This document shows positions 6,994-14,649 of a stretch of DNA of 29,139 nucleotides, piece by piece. Numbering within the stretch: the first letter of the stretch is position 1; every line of letters starts with the position of its first letter. A program made the position numbers and the translations under genes. The stretch comes from DAOQAU01 sp035354275 (lineage in GTDB: Bacteria; Cyanobacteriota; Vampirovibrionia; Gastranaerophilales; Gastranaerophilaceae): contig DAOQAU010000014.1 in NCBI GenBank assembly GCA_035354275.1, positions 1 through 29,139 of the forward strand. Reading direction: 5' to 3'. The notes beneath the pieces are model-generated. The model saw nothing but the letters and a program-made list of their open reading frames with translations, was not told the origin of the DNA and did not search any database.

Positions 6994-7955
6994 CCGGACA
7001 AAAGAATTTCATCAAGCATTTTTATTATTTTTTTGTAATCGTCTTCTACAACCAATGCCCCGCGATATTTTGCTGCATTTTGTATTCCGCTGATGTAGTA
7101 AGGATAAAACTTCCTGACAAATTTTATTCCGACATCTTTGCCTCTAAACTCTATTTCACCATTTAAATGTTCTTTAAGTGCTTGAATTTTTTCTTCCAAA
7201 GAAGGTTCGGACAATTTTTTGCCTGTATTTAAGTAATGTTCTATCCTTGAAATCAAAGTCACATCGCCCAAAACACCTCTTCCCAAAGCAATTCCGTCCG
7301 CACCGGATATTTCAAGACACTCAATGGCACTTTCAATCGAATTTACATCCCCGTTTGCAAAAACGGGAATATCGACACTTTGCTTAAGTTCTTTGATTTT
7401 TGTCCAATCGGCTTTGCCCGAATACATTTGGCTTCGGGTTCTGGCATGAATTGTAATAAAATCAGCACCCGCAGCTTGCATTTTTACCCCGAAGTCAACA
7501 AAATTAATCTCATCAAGTGTATATCCCAGTCGAAATTTTACACTCAAAGGCTTATTTATCGCAGACTTAACTTCTTTGACAATATCTGCAGCAAGTTTGG
7601 GATTTCTCATCAAAGCACATCCGTCTTGCCCTTTAACCACTTTGTTTACCGGACAGCCCATATTTATATCGATAATATCGGCATATTTTTCAAGAATTTT
7701 TGCCGCTTTTGCCATTAATTCAGGCTTGTGCCCGCTAAGCTGATAGGCAATAGGAGAATGATTTTCATCCTTTTTTAAAATATCTGCCTCTTGAATTTGA
7801 ATAAGTGCTTCCGAACTTATCATCTCCGTTGTCAAAAGAGAATTTTTTGAATATTTTCTGATAAGATTGCGCAGGACATAATCGGTTATCCCCGCCATGG
7901 GTGCTAGCGAAAACTGACTTTTTAAAGTTAAATTACCGATTTTTATCTCATTCAT
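6957..7955 (-). CDS. dusB: tRNA-dihydrouridine synthase (DusB family)
   Basis: A 332-residue FMN-dependent enzyme that reduces specific uridines in tRNA D-loops. The TIM barrel shows LAPMAGITD at the N-terminus, the catalytic motif DINMGCPVNKV with Cys101, SVKFRLG, ITIHARTRSQMYSG, VFANGDV and the phosphate loop GIALGRG. The C-terminal helical domain ends normally at ...LDEILLSGL; the last ~10 residues (YPYRRLSRSR) are encoded by a GC-rich palindrome that seems to have replaced the original end. The ATG overlaps the stop of the TPR gene by 8 nt (ATGAATGA), without a clear ribosome site of its own, so it is probably translated by coupling. Confidence 0.93.
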   Translation of the reverse strand: MNEIKIGNLTLKSQFSLAPMAGITDYVLRNLIRKYSKNSLLTTEMISSEALIQIQEADILKKDENHSPIAYQLSGHKPELMAKAAKILEKYADIIDINMGCPVNKVVKGQDGCALMRNPKLAADIVKEVKSAINKPLSVKFRLGYTLDEINFVDFGVKMQAAGADFITIHARTRSQMYSGKADWTKIKELKQSVDIPVFANGDVNSIESAIECLEISGADGIALGRGVLGDVTLISRIEHYLNTGKKLSEPSLEEKIQALKEHLNGEIEFRGKDVGIKFVRKFYPYYISGIQNAAKYRGALVVEDDYKKIIKMLDEILLSGLYPYRRLSRSR

Positions 7956-10059
7956 ACTGTTTTAATTCTTTTATTCTGGCCTGTGAGTAATTTTTGTATT
8001 CGTTTTGCTCGGGCGTCAGCGAAACATATTTTTTATAATTCAAAAGCGCGTTTTTATACTGCATTAAAGCATCGTAATCAAGTGCCATTAAATAATACAC
8101 AACCGTTAATTCCGAACTGTATTGAATTGCCCTTTTATAATCGGCAAGTGCTATGGCATATTTTTTCTGCTCATCGCTGATTAAGCCTCTGTAATAGTAT
8201 GCATAAGCATTTTTGGCATCATCTGTTAAAATTTGATTAATAAGCCTAAGGGCGTTTACATAATCAGCTTTTTCGTAATAACCTATTGCTGTATCCATTA
8301 ATTTGATATTTGCCTGCTCTACAACCGATTGATATAAGTCCTGAGCCTTGGTATTGTCTTTGTTTATGGAAAGTGCTTTTTTAAGATAAAGTTTTGCAGT
8401 TGCCCAATCTTCTTTTTCCGAATACAAAACCCCGATATAATAAGCAACATCTGAATTTGCAGGTGCCAAATCAAAAGCCTTTTTGTAATATTCGATTGCT
8501 TTATCATTATTGTTTAAGGATTTATAGCAAATTGCAATTCCGCTTAAAGAGTCAAAAGTCGCCGGCTGAATTGCGCTGTATGCCGCAAGTGCTTTTTGAA
8601 AATCATTGTTTTTATAATATTCATAAGCTTCTTCGATTTTTGTGGAACTTTCTTCTTCCTGAAGCGAAGCTATATTGTCGATTATTTGTTTGTTGGTTGG
8701 AAATCTGTTTTTTGCATTTTGCAAAACCTGTAAAGCGTTATTCAAATCATTTTTTTGCCTATAGCAAATAGCAAGGTTTACATAAATTTCAGGATTGTTC
8801 ACTCTTGATTTTAAAACTTCCTGATAGAACAAAACCGCATCGTCGTATTTTTTTTGTTTGTGAAGTTCAATCGCATAAGAATACATTGTATCAAGAGCCC
8901 CGCTGTCGGTCATCAAATCCTTTTGCAGATAAGCAAGCATCTCGGCAGGCGTCATTGTGGTTTTTAAGAGTTCTACTATTTGATTTTTTATATCCTGATT
9001 GGTAGGATCCATGCTCAAAACTCTTTTGTATTGGACTATTGCATCTTGGGTTGCTCCTTTTGCAGCCAGACACTGGGCTTTGAAAAGATTGGCATCTTTA
9101 TTGTCAGGATATAAAGTCAAAACAGTATCATAAGCTGCTATTGCCGCATCATAATTTTTCTTTTGCTGATAAAGCGTTCCGACATTAATTCTTGTGGTAA
9201 CATTTGAAGGATTAAGTTGAGCTGATTGTGAGTAATACTGGAGTGCCTCATCAAATTTATTTTGCTTTTGTAAAATTGCTCCCAAATTTGCCATGACTTC
9301 AGCATCGTTAGGTGTTTGCTGAAGTTTTTGCCTGTAAATCCTTTCAAGCGCGAATAAAATTTCAGGATCATCGTTACATCTTGAAAGCGCAAAATTATAC
9401 TCCTGCACCGCCACATCGTTTTGCCCAAGCCTGTCAAGCACTCTTGCATACTTAAGCCTTAATCCCGGATTTGTATCATCTATAGCAACGGCCTTTTGGT
9501 AATAATCGGCAGCTTTTGGGTCGTTGCCCAGAATTTTCATAATATCTGCAAGCTGCTCCAACGCACTTTTTCTTAAAACAGGGTCGGTTAAAGTTTGGGC
9601 AAATTCATATCCCGCCTCGGCAAAATTACCGTTTTCTCTTAATTCTTTTGCCTTTTGAAAGCGCGATTGGGGGATTGTGGAAAATTTTGCCGCCGCCAAG
9701 CAGGTGTTTAAATTATCAGTGGCATTTGCAATTGCAGCCGTTGAATTATCCGTATCTTGTTGGGAAGCATAATATTTTAGGTAAAAAAGTGCCGCACGGT
9801 AATCGTTTGCCGCGGCATTCCAGTCTTTTTCATTGTTTGCATAGTAAGTACCGCGTGCAAGATATGAATTTACAAGCCCGACTCTTGCCGAATTGTCCAA
9901 ATAATTTATTCTCAGCGCATTTCTGAACTCTGATATTGCCCCCGAATATTGATATTGCGACAAATACTGCTGACCCAATTCATAATGTTGGGCAAAATCA
10001 GCCCTAACACTTTGAAAACTTAAAAATAAGCAAAATATTAACAAAAAAAGTTTTTTCAT
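7948..10059 (-). CDS. Secreted tetratricopeptide-repeat protein
   Basis: A 703-residue protein with a Sec signal peptide (MKKLFLLIFCLFLSFQSVRA, cleavage likely after RA) and TPR units over almost the whole mature part (for example YYQKAVAIDDTNPGLRLKYA, YYKKAFDLAPANSDVAYYIG). Such solenoids bind other proteins; no catalytic domain is visible, so it probably acts as a periplasmic or envelope scaffold. A GTG three codons upstream (10068) is in frame, but the ATG at 10059 begins the cleaner signal peptide and has AGGTGAGG just upstream. It shares an 8-nt overlap with dusB, although a functional link between the two is not obvious. Confidence 0.88.
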   Translation of the reverse strand: MKKLFLLIFCLFLSFQSVRADFAQHYELGQQYLSQYQYSGAISEFRNALRINYLDNSARVGLVNSYLARGTYYANNEKDWNAAANDYRAALFYLKYYASQQDTDNSTAAIANATDNLNTCLAAAKFSTIPQSRFQKAKELRENGNFAEAGYEFAQTLTDPVLRKSALEQLADIMKILGNDPKAADYYQKAVAIDDTNPGLRLKYARVLDRLGQNDVAVQEYNFALSRCNDDPEILFALERIYRQKLQQTPNDAEVMANLGAILQKQNKFDEALQYYSQSAQLNPSNVTTRINVGTLYQQKKNYDAAIAAYDTVLTLYPDNKDANLFKAQCLAAKGATQDAIVQYKRVLSMDPTNQDIKNQIVELLKTTMTPAEMLAYLQKDLMTDSGALDTMYSYAIELHKQKKYDDAVLFYQEVLKSRVNNPEIYVNLAICYRQKNDLNNALQVLQNAKNRFPTNKQIIDNIASLQEEESSTKIEEAYEYYKNNDFQKALAAYSAIQPATFDSLSGIAICYKSLNNNDKAIEYYKKAFDLAPANSDVAYYIGVLYSEKEDWATAKLYLKKALSINKDNTKAQDLYQSVVEQANIKLMDTAIGYYEKADYVNALRLINQILTDDAKNAYAYYYRGLISDEQKKYAIALADYKRAIQYSSELTVVYYLMALDYDALMQYKNALLNYKKYVSLTPEQNEYKNYSQARIKELKQYE

Positions 10060-10082
10060 AAACCTCACCTCATACCCATTTT

Positions 10083-10088
10083 ATTATA
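10083..10088 (-). promoter_or_regulatory. Candidate -10 box of the TPR-dusB operon
   Basis: TATAAT on the minus strand, 23 nt upstream of the TPR start. No good -35 is seen at 16-18 nt spacing. The predicted leader would be ~17 nt and include the ribosome site. Confidence 0.5.
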
Positions 10089-10193
10089 AGCAAAAAATAA
10101 TTACATAGACACATTACTATTTTAACGTTTAAAAGCTTTAGTAACAGTTTAGAAGATTTTTTTTGATGAGAATTAAACATGCATGTATATTGC

Positions 10194-10273
10194 AACACCC
10201 CTCACCCGACTTTCTAACGCTCGCGGGCTTCCGCTCGCATTGAAAGTCATCCTCTCCCGCAAGGGGCGAGGGT
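10194..10273. repeat. GC-rich palindromic intergenic element
   Basis: Nested inverted repeats in the 370-bp divergent region between the TPR gene and the gene at 10430: outer ACCCCTC...ACCC with GGGG-CGAGGGT, and inner GACTTTC (10208 region) with GAAAGTC (10242 region). It is much more GC-rich than its surroundings and has no reading frame. It looks like a small non-autonomous mobile or REP-like repeat. The rest of the 10060-10429 stretch holds the two divergent promoters. Confidence 0.65.
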
Positions 10274-10350
10274 AGAAGGTAAAAGCTAGATTATTTACAT
10301 ATTTTCTTATGACGAAGCCTTTACAAGTGAGTGTTTATTACGAAATGTAA

Positions 10351-10389
10351 CAAAAGTATATACCTTTTGCAATTTTGTATATACTTTTG
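10351..10389 (+). promoter_or_regulatory. 13-bp perfect inverted repeat upstream of a small gene
   Basis: CAAAAGTATATAC (10351-10363) and GTATATACTTTTG (10377-10389), separated by 13 nt, lie directly before the AT-rich element at 10388-10407. It could be an operator for a dimeric regulator or an RNA hairpin; a TTGCAA sits in the centre. Confidence 0.55.
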
Positions 10390-10407
10390 TTTTTATATAT
10401 ATGTAAG
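10388..10407 (+). promoter_or_regulatory. Shared AT-rich promoter-like element, copy 1
   Basis: The 20-nt sequence TGTTTTTATATATATGTAAG ends 22 nt before the ATG at 10430. It matches 14296-14315 at 19 of 20 positions. TATATAT could serve as a -10 box. Confidence 0.6.
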
Positions 10408-10429
10408 TTTAAATAAGAGGCAAACTAAA

Positions 10430-10819
10430 ATGGCAGCAGGAATACAAGCATTACTAGGTTTTTTAATCCCCGAAAGAAATCGTTGTACTAGCGAACTGAT
10501 GGGAATTACAGACACTATATATGATGCCACCGAAAGAACCCTTGAGTTAAATGAAAAATATGAAGAACAAAAAGATGAAATAGAATACGCTCTAGACGAA
10601 AACCCCAATAATCAAGAAGCTTTAGCGGCTCGAGAAGAATTAAGAGAACAGTACTATTGTCAGCTTTCAGATCTAAAAGATTTTCAAAAACAACTTGAAA
10701 CAAAGAAAACAAAACTTGATGGCGAATCAACATTTTTAAGCGCATCTATTACTTCATATCAAAAAATGTTGTCAGATGACACTAAGAAAAATTTCACATA
10801 CGGCGGCAGCGGCGGCTAA
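10430..10819 (+). CDS. Small coiled-coil protein of unknown function
   Basis: A 129-residue protein: a short hydrophobic start (MAAGIQALLGFLIPE), then a long charged helical region (LELNEKYEEQKDEIEYALDE, LKDFQKQLETKKTKLDGE) and a Gly/Ser tail. The ATG at 10430 is preceded by AAGAGG; an in-frame ATG at 10331 would add 33 Cys/Tyr-rich residues read from the promoter and is unlikely. The C-terminus resembles that of the protein at 1-237. It is a single gene between an elaborate upstream region and a strong terminator, which suggests substantial and regulated expression. No known family recognised; a filament- or export-related coiled coil is only a guess. Confidence 0.75.
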   Translation: MAAGIQALLGFLIPERNRCTSELMGITDTIYDATERTLELNEKYEEQKDEIEYALDENPNNQEALAAREELREQYYCQLSDLKDFQKQLETKKTKLDGESTFLSASITSYQKMLSDDTKKNFTYGGSGG

Positions 10820-10852
10820 TAAGATTTAATAAAGGATACAGAGAAATAAAGA

Positions 10853-10888
10853 ACACTAAAAAAGAGGCTTTTGCCTCTTTTTTAGTGT
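10853..10888 (+). terminator. Terminator after the small coiled-coil gene
   Basis: A perfect 16-bp stem, ACACTAAAAAAGAGGC with its complement, and loop TTTT. The A/T part of the stem supplies the T-tract. The last base is also the first base of the TATAAT for the next gene. Confidence 0.8.
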
Positions 10889-10893
10889 ATAAT
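10888..10893 (+). promoter_or_regulatory. -10 box of the DUF3326 gene, leaderless spacing
   Basis: TATAAT followed by six T and the ATG at 10900. No Shine-Dalgarno sequence is present. No convincing -35 is seen, because that position falls in the upstream terminator stem. Confidence 0.45.
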
Positions 10894-10899
10894 TTTTTT

Positions 10900-11877
10900 A
10901 TGGGAAGAAAGAAAAAAAAATTGGGTGCCTTTGTTGTCCCCACAGGTGTTGGAGCAAGTATCGGCGGGTTTGCCGGAGATGCAAGCTTTTGGGCAAGAGA
11001 GTTTTCAAAACACTGCAATCTTATAGTAAATCCGAATGTGGTCAATGCAGGCTGTTTTTCTGGAATAACAGAAAATATGCTCTACGTTGAAGGCTACACT
11101 TTAGATGAATTTTTTAAAGGAAAAATAAGTCTTATTCCTTGTCAAAACAACAAAATAGGCGTGGTTTTTGACAAAAGCATCTCTCAGGAGGTCTTGAACA
11201 TCCACATCAACACGATAAACGCAGTTAAAACAGTTTACGGACTTGACATTTTGGGATATGAAATTACTGAAGAAAATGTCGGAGTTGATTTTTTCGTTGA
11301 TAAATCAAATATTTCCACAGGAAGTGTTAAAAATCTTAAAACCCTTTTAAATTCTGCTCGAAAACTTATAAAAAAAGGTGCAAATGCAATAGCAATAGTT
11401 TGCCGATTTAAAGATGACAAAATAAATGAAAATTACCAAAACGGAATCGGGGTTGACCCGATTGGCGGAGTTGAAGCAATAATTTCGCATTATATTTCCC
11501 GCGAATTAAAAATCCCTGCGGCACATTCTCCCGCTTTTGATGATTTTTCGATTTCAACCGAAGTAGTTGACGCAAGAGCTAGCGCAGAATACATTACACC
11601 GACTTTTTTGCCTTGTGTTTTATTGGGACTTGCAAATGCCCCTCAAATTTGCAAATTTAGCCCTAAAAAACTCAACATAAATGATTTGGATTTTTTAATT
11701 ATGCCTTATAACTGTTTAGGCTCAATTCCTGTCTTTGAATCAATAAAGCGTAAAATTAAAATTTATGCAATAAAAGAAAATTCTACGCTCTTAAATTTTA
11801 AAAAAGAGATATTATTCAAAAATAGTGATATAATTGAAATTGAGAATTATAAAAAATGTCTGGAGTTAATAAAGTGA
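10900..11877 (+). CDS. DUF3326 family protein
   Basis: A 325-residue protein with the conserved features I associate with DUF3326, a family known chiefly from cyanobacteria and plant plastids and of unknown function: VPTGVGASIGGFAGDA at the N-terminus, NPNVVNAG, MLYVEGYTLDEF, NGIGVDPIGGVEAIISHYISRE, IPAAHSPAF and FLPCVLLGLANAP. The invariant-looking Asp, His and Gly residues suggest an enzyme. The start is taken at ATG 10900 (MGRKKKKLG); a GTG at 10885 is also in frame but lies in the terminator. Its stop overlaps the prepilin start (GTGA). The family itself is an argument for a cyanobacterial-lineage host. Confidence 0.85.
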   Translation: MGRKKKKLGAFVVPTGVGASIGGFAGDASFWAREFSKHCNLIVNPNVVNAGCFSGITENMLYVEGYTLDEFFKGKISLIPCQNNKIGVVFDKSISQEVLNIHINTINAVKTVYGLDILGYEITEENVGVDFFVDKSNISTGSVKNLKTLLNSARKLIKKGANAIAIVCRFKDDKINENYQNGIGVDPIGGVEAIISHYISRELKIPAAHSPAFDDFSISTEVVDARASAEYITPTFLPCVLLGLANAPQICKFSPKKLNINDLDFLIMPYNCLGSIPVFESIKRKIKIYAIKENSTLLNFKKEILFKNSDIIEIENYKKCLELIK

Positions 11878-12602
11878 AAATAAATTTTAAAAAAAACGCA
11901 ATGACGTTAGCTGAATTAACTGTTATGTTTGTCATTATGGCGGTAGTTATAATGGCAACATTAGGCATTTCCAAGACAAAAACAGATAAAATAAAAGCGT
12001 ATCAATATTATGCTGCTTTTACAAATCTAAAACAGGCAGTAGGTGAAGTTTTTGCAGACGGATATCGGGAAACTCCCGAATCACCTATAGAAAAACAATT
12101 GACCCCTTATGGCCACACAGGAGAAAATACAGGAATATGCGACAGGTTGGCAGAAGTTTTTAACACTATCGGAAAAGTTGATTGTACAATTTCCGGCGGG
12201 GATAATTTCTCAGATGAAAATGTAAATTTTACCCTAACAAACGGTGAAAGATTTTTTAATATCGGAAAAGATATAGACGGTGAGGCATTTAGATTGTATA
12301 TAGACATTGACGGCAAAAAAGGCAAAAGTGTCCTTGACGAAGATGTAATGGAATTTAGAATATACAGAAACGGAACGGTTTTACCCGGAGAAACTTCCAT
12401 AGGAGGAAATAACAAAAATTATCTTTCCGCAAGTATAAAAGAAATTAACACAAACACATGGGATCAAAAAGATATTCCTTATTTGAAAGCTGTTTGTAAT
12501 GCCGGAGAAATGCCCGAATCTTACTGTACACCATTAGGTATTCCGCTGAAAGAGAATTGTACTTCACCAAATGTTTGCCAGGTATATATAAATAAACCTT
12601 AA
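11874..12602 (+). CDS. Type IV pilin-like protein (prepilin)
   Basis: A 242-residue prepilin with a short basic leader MKINFKKNA, then MTLAELTVMFVIMAVVIMATLGI. Prepilin peptidase would cut before Met10, leaving the conserved Glu at position 5 of the mature protein; the hydrophobic helix then anchors or polymerises the subunit. The globular part holds a D-I-D-G-K-K-G...D-V-M-E-F stretch typical of this pseudopilin type and several Cys at the C-terminus that may form disulphides. The start is GTG 11874, with GGAG at 11862-11865 and 8-nt spacing, overlapping the DUF3326 stop as GTGA; the in-frame ATG at 11856 is less likely. Likely part of a type IV pilus, competence or secretion pseudopilus, but no assembly genes are in this window. 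Confidence 0.85.
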   Translation: MKINFKKNAMTLAELTVMFVIMAVVIMATLGISKTKTDKIKAYQYYAAFTNLKQAVGEVFADGYRETPESPIEKQLTPYGHTGENTGICDRLAEVFNTIGKVDCTISGGDNFSDENVNFTLTNGERFFNIGKDIDGEAFRLYIDIDGKKGKSVLDEDVMEFRIYRNGTVLPGETSIGGNNKNYLSASIKEINTNTWDQKDIPYLKAVCNAGEMPESYCTPLGIPLKENCTSPNVCQVYINKP

Positions 12603-12603
12603 A

Positions 12604-13326
12604 TTATTCCAATTCAAGTTTTGCAATCTTAACCTTAAAAACGCTTTCTATATCAATTCCGTTTATAATAGTGGTTATAAGGTCATTGGGGTTGATTTTA
12701 TCAATATCAGAAAAGTGCTTTATAATTCCTAAAATTTTTGTATCTGTATATTCCTCAACTAACCGTGGAATGGTTTTTATTGCTGTATCTTTTGTGTTTT
12801 CGGGGAAATTATTTATAATAACCCCTCTTACTTCAATTCCGCTTGAAATTGCCTGATTAATCGTCAAAAGCGTTTGGTTAACCGTTCCAAAATCCGGTTT
12901 TATAACCACCAAAACAGGAAGGTTGAGAAATTTTATAAGATTATTCATCGTGAAATTTTGAGCAAGAGGAGTCATAATTCCGCCTGCGCCTTCGGTCAAA
13001 AGGCAATCACATGATTTTGCTATGTTGTCAAAGTCTTTTTTAATAACCGTTTTGTCAATTTTAATACCTTCCAGCTCAGCTGCAACAAGCGGTTCTGCCT
13101 TTTCTTTGAGCATATAAGTCGAATAAGTTTTCACATAAGGGTCAATGTTTTTTATATATGCCAAGTCAGGTGCCTGCATAAAGCCTTGCTTTTCCTTCGC
13201 TCCACACTGAATCGGTTTATAAACACAGGTTGTATAACCCAAACTCTGCATGGTTGCGGCAAGTCCTGCTGTTATAAATGTCTTTCCGACTCCTGTATCT
13301 GTTCCTGTTATAAAAAGATTTAACAT
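12604..13326 (-). CDS. bioD: Dethiobiotin synthetase
   Basis: A 240-residue enzyme of biotin synthesis that closes the ureido ring of dethiobiotin with ATP and CO2. It has the P-loop GTDTGVGKT (8-16), the substrate Lys37 in YKPIQCG, and TEGAGG (~110-115) for the second metal/phosphate contact. Length matches the family (~220-240). It is the only biotin gene here. It lies 22 bp after the recombinase gene on the same strand. There is no ribosome site before the ATG, but TATAAT at 13343-13338 lies 11 nt upstream, so it may have its own promoter with a very short leader. Its stop is 1 bp from the convergent prepilin stop, leaving no room for a terminator. Confidence 0.93.
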   Translation of the reverse strand: MLNLFITGTDTGVGKTFITAGLAATMQSLGYTTCVYKPIQCGAKEKQGFMQAPDLAYIKNIDPYVKTYSTYMLKEKAEPLVAAELEGIKIDKTVIKKDFDNIAKSCDCLLTEGAGGIMTPLAQNFTMNNLIKFLNLPVLVVIKPDFGTVNQTLLTINQAISSGIEVRGVIINNFPENTKDTAIKTIPRLVEEYTDTKILGIIKHFSDIDKINPNDLITTIINGIDIESVFKVKIAKLELE

Positions 13327-13348
13327 AAGATTATTTTATTATAAAAAT

Positions 13349-14215
13349 TTATTTATTAATCGAAAAATAAACTTCTTTTAAGCGTTTTTTGCTAATGTGG
13401 GTGTAAAGCTGGGTTGTAGAAACATCGGAGTGTCCCAAAAGTTCCTGAACAATCCTTAAATCAGCACCGTTTTCAAGCAAATGCGTCGCAAAACTGTGGC
13501 GTAAAGTGTGCGGAGAAATATTTTTGTGAATTTTTTCTCCCTGCTTGTGAATAAAATTGTAGATATCCTGTCTAGTCAGAAACCGCCCGTTATCTGAAAT
13601 TAAAAAATTTTTCGTATCAAGCCCGTTTTTTTTGACTAAAAAGTCCCTTTTTTCAATGTATTCTCTTATCGCATCTTTTGCTTTTTTGCCAAGCGGCACA
13701 AGCCTTTCTTTAGAACCTTTTCCGCTGCATTTTAAGTAATTCGCATTTAAATCAAAACTGTTTGTTTTTAGCCCCACAAGCTCCGAAACCCTCAGCCCGC
13801 AGCCGTATAAAAGCTCTACAATGACTTTTTCGGTGGGATTCAAACCGTTTCTCAAAATTTCTTCTATCTCTTGAACCGACATAACTTTGGGCAATCTTTT
13901 GGGAACTTTCGGCTGCTCCAGCGTTAAAGTCGGGTTTTGAGGACAAATTTCATTTGCGCAAAGCCATTTGAAAAAATTTCTTAAAGACGCTATTTTTCGC
14001 ATTACACTGGTCGAAGAATAATTTTTTTCACGCAAATTTCTAATGTAAGAATTTATATGCGTTCGCTGAATTTTATCCAAATCAAAAACATCAAGCGCAA
14101 AACAAAAGTCCAAAAAATCACTTAAATCACGCCTGTAAGCGTCAATCGTGTTTAAAGAAAGCCCTTTTTCAACCTCCAAAAATTCCAAATATTCTGATAA
14201 AACCTGCATACTCAT
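13349..14215 (-). CDS. Tyrosine recombinase, XerC/XerD type
   Basis: A 288-residue site-specific recombinase. The N-terminal SAM-like DNA-binding domain starts LSEYLEFLEVEKGLSLNTI. The catalytic residues are all visible: Arg142 (GCGLRVSEL), Lys166 (GKGSKERLVPLG), His236-x-x-Arg239 (PHTLRHSFATHLL), His262 (LLGHS) and nucleophile Tyr271 (LYTHIS). Length and motifs fit the chromosome-dimer-resolving Xer proteins rather than an integron or phage integrase, and no mobile-element genes flank it. Whether it is XerC or XerD cannot be told alone. The promoter at 14223-14251 predicts a leaderless mRNA. A second ATG two codons in (14209) is also possible. Confidence 0.92.
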   Translation of the reverse strand: MSMQVLSEYLEFLEVEKGLSLNTIDAYRRDLSDFLDFCFALDVFDLDKIQRTHINSYIRNLREKNYSSTSVMRKIASLRNFFKWLCANEICPQNPTLTLEQPKVPKRLPKVMSVQEIEEILRNGLNPTEKVIVELLYGCGLRVSELVGLKTNSFDLNANYLKCSGKGSKERLVPLGKKAKDAIREYIEKRDFLVKKNGLDTKNFLISDNGRFLTRQDIYNFIHKQGEKIHKNISPHTLRHSFATHLLENGADLRIVQELLGHSDVSTTQLYTHISKKRLKEVYFSINK

Positions 14216-14222
14216 GGTTTAG

Positions 14223-14251
14223 ATTATAACTCATATATTTTAATGTGTTAA
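14223..14251 (-). promoter_or_regulatory. Sigma70-type promoter of the recombinase gene, leaderless
   Basis: On the minus strand TTAACA (14251-14246), 17 nt, TATAAT (14228-14223), then 7 nt to the ATG at 14215. The architecture is the same as the kinase promoter at 5231-5259. No Shine-Dalgarno sequence. Confidence 0.75.
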
Positions 14252-14295
14252 GTTTGTAAAAGTTTTGTGTTTTTACGCAAAAAAATTCCATTTTA

Positions 14296-14315
14296 TGTTT
14301 TTATATATATATAAG
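14296..14315 (+). promoter_or_regulatory. Shared AT-rich promoter-like element, copy 2
   Basis: TGTTTTTATATATATATAAG, one mismatch from 10388-10407, ends 19 nt before the ATG at 14335. Confidence 0.6.
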
Positions 14316-14334
14316 AGATTAAGGAATATTTCCA

Positions 14335-14568
14335 ATGAATGTAAACAAAATCAACCCATTTTCAACACAAGCAATGAAAGGTTTGCAAGGGATTAATCCC
14401 AGCCAGCAGCCTGTTAATGCAGTAAAGCCGGTTGGCAAAAATCCTTTTGAAAAACACGATCAAAAATCGAAATACGGCGTAGGATTGATTAATTCTGATT
14501 TAAACAATATGTACACAAAAGCCCCTAACGGCAAAGAAGGGCTTGCAAATACAAGATGGATTGCTTAA
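14335..14568 (+). CDS. Small protein of unknown function
   Basis: A 77-residue soluble protein, Asn/Lys/Gly/Pro-rich and probably disordered, with no signal peptide, membrane segment or cysteine. It starts MNVNKINPFSTQAMKGLQGI and ends NTRWIA. The gene is supported by AAGGAA 9 nt before the ATG, the promoter-like element at 14296-14315, and a strong terminator just after the stop. No family is recognised. Sharing an upstream element with the coiled-coil gene at 10430 suggests common regulation. Confidence 0.7.
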   Translation: MNVNKINPFSTQAMKGLQGINPSQQPVNAVKPVGKNPFEKHDQKSKYGVGLINSDLNNMYTKAPNGKEGLANTRWIA

Positions 14569-14577
14569 ATAAATATT

Positions 14578-14620
14578 ATACAAAAGGGCGGATTTTCTCT
14601 GAAAATCCGCCCTTTTGTAT
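14578..14620 (+). terminator. Strong hairpin terminator, GGGCGGATTTTC core
   Basis: A perfect 20-bp stem (14578-14597 with 14601-14620), loop TCT, 9 nt after the stop at 14568. The stem contains CAAAAGGGCGGATTTTC, the same core as the hairpin at 15013-15053. Confidence 0.8.
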
Positions 14621-14649
14621 GAATATCTAAAAAATATTAAATCCATTTT

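Noticed and set aside
9138..9449. 103-residue open frame in another frame of the TPR gene
   Set aside because: It is a shadow of the TPR coding frame, with no start signals.
13349..14215. Integrase of a mobile element
   Set aside because: It has Xer-like length and motifs, with no attachment site, cargo or phage genes around it.
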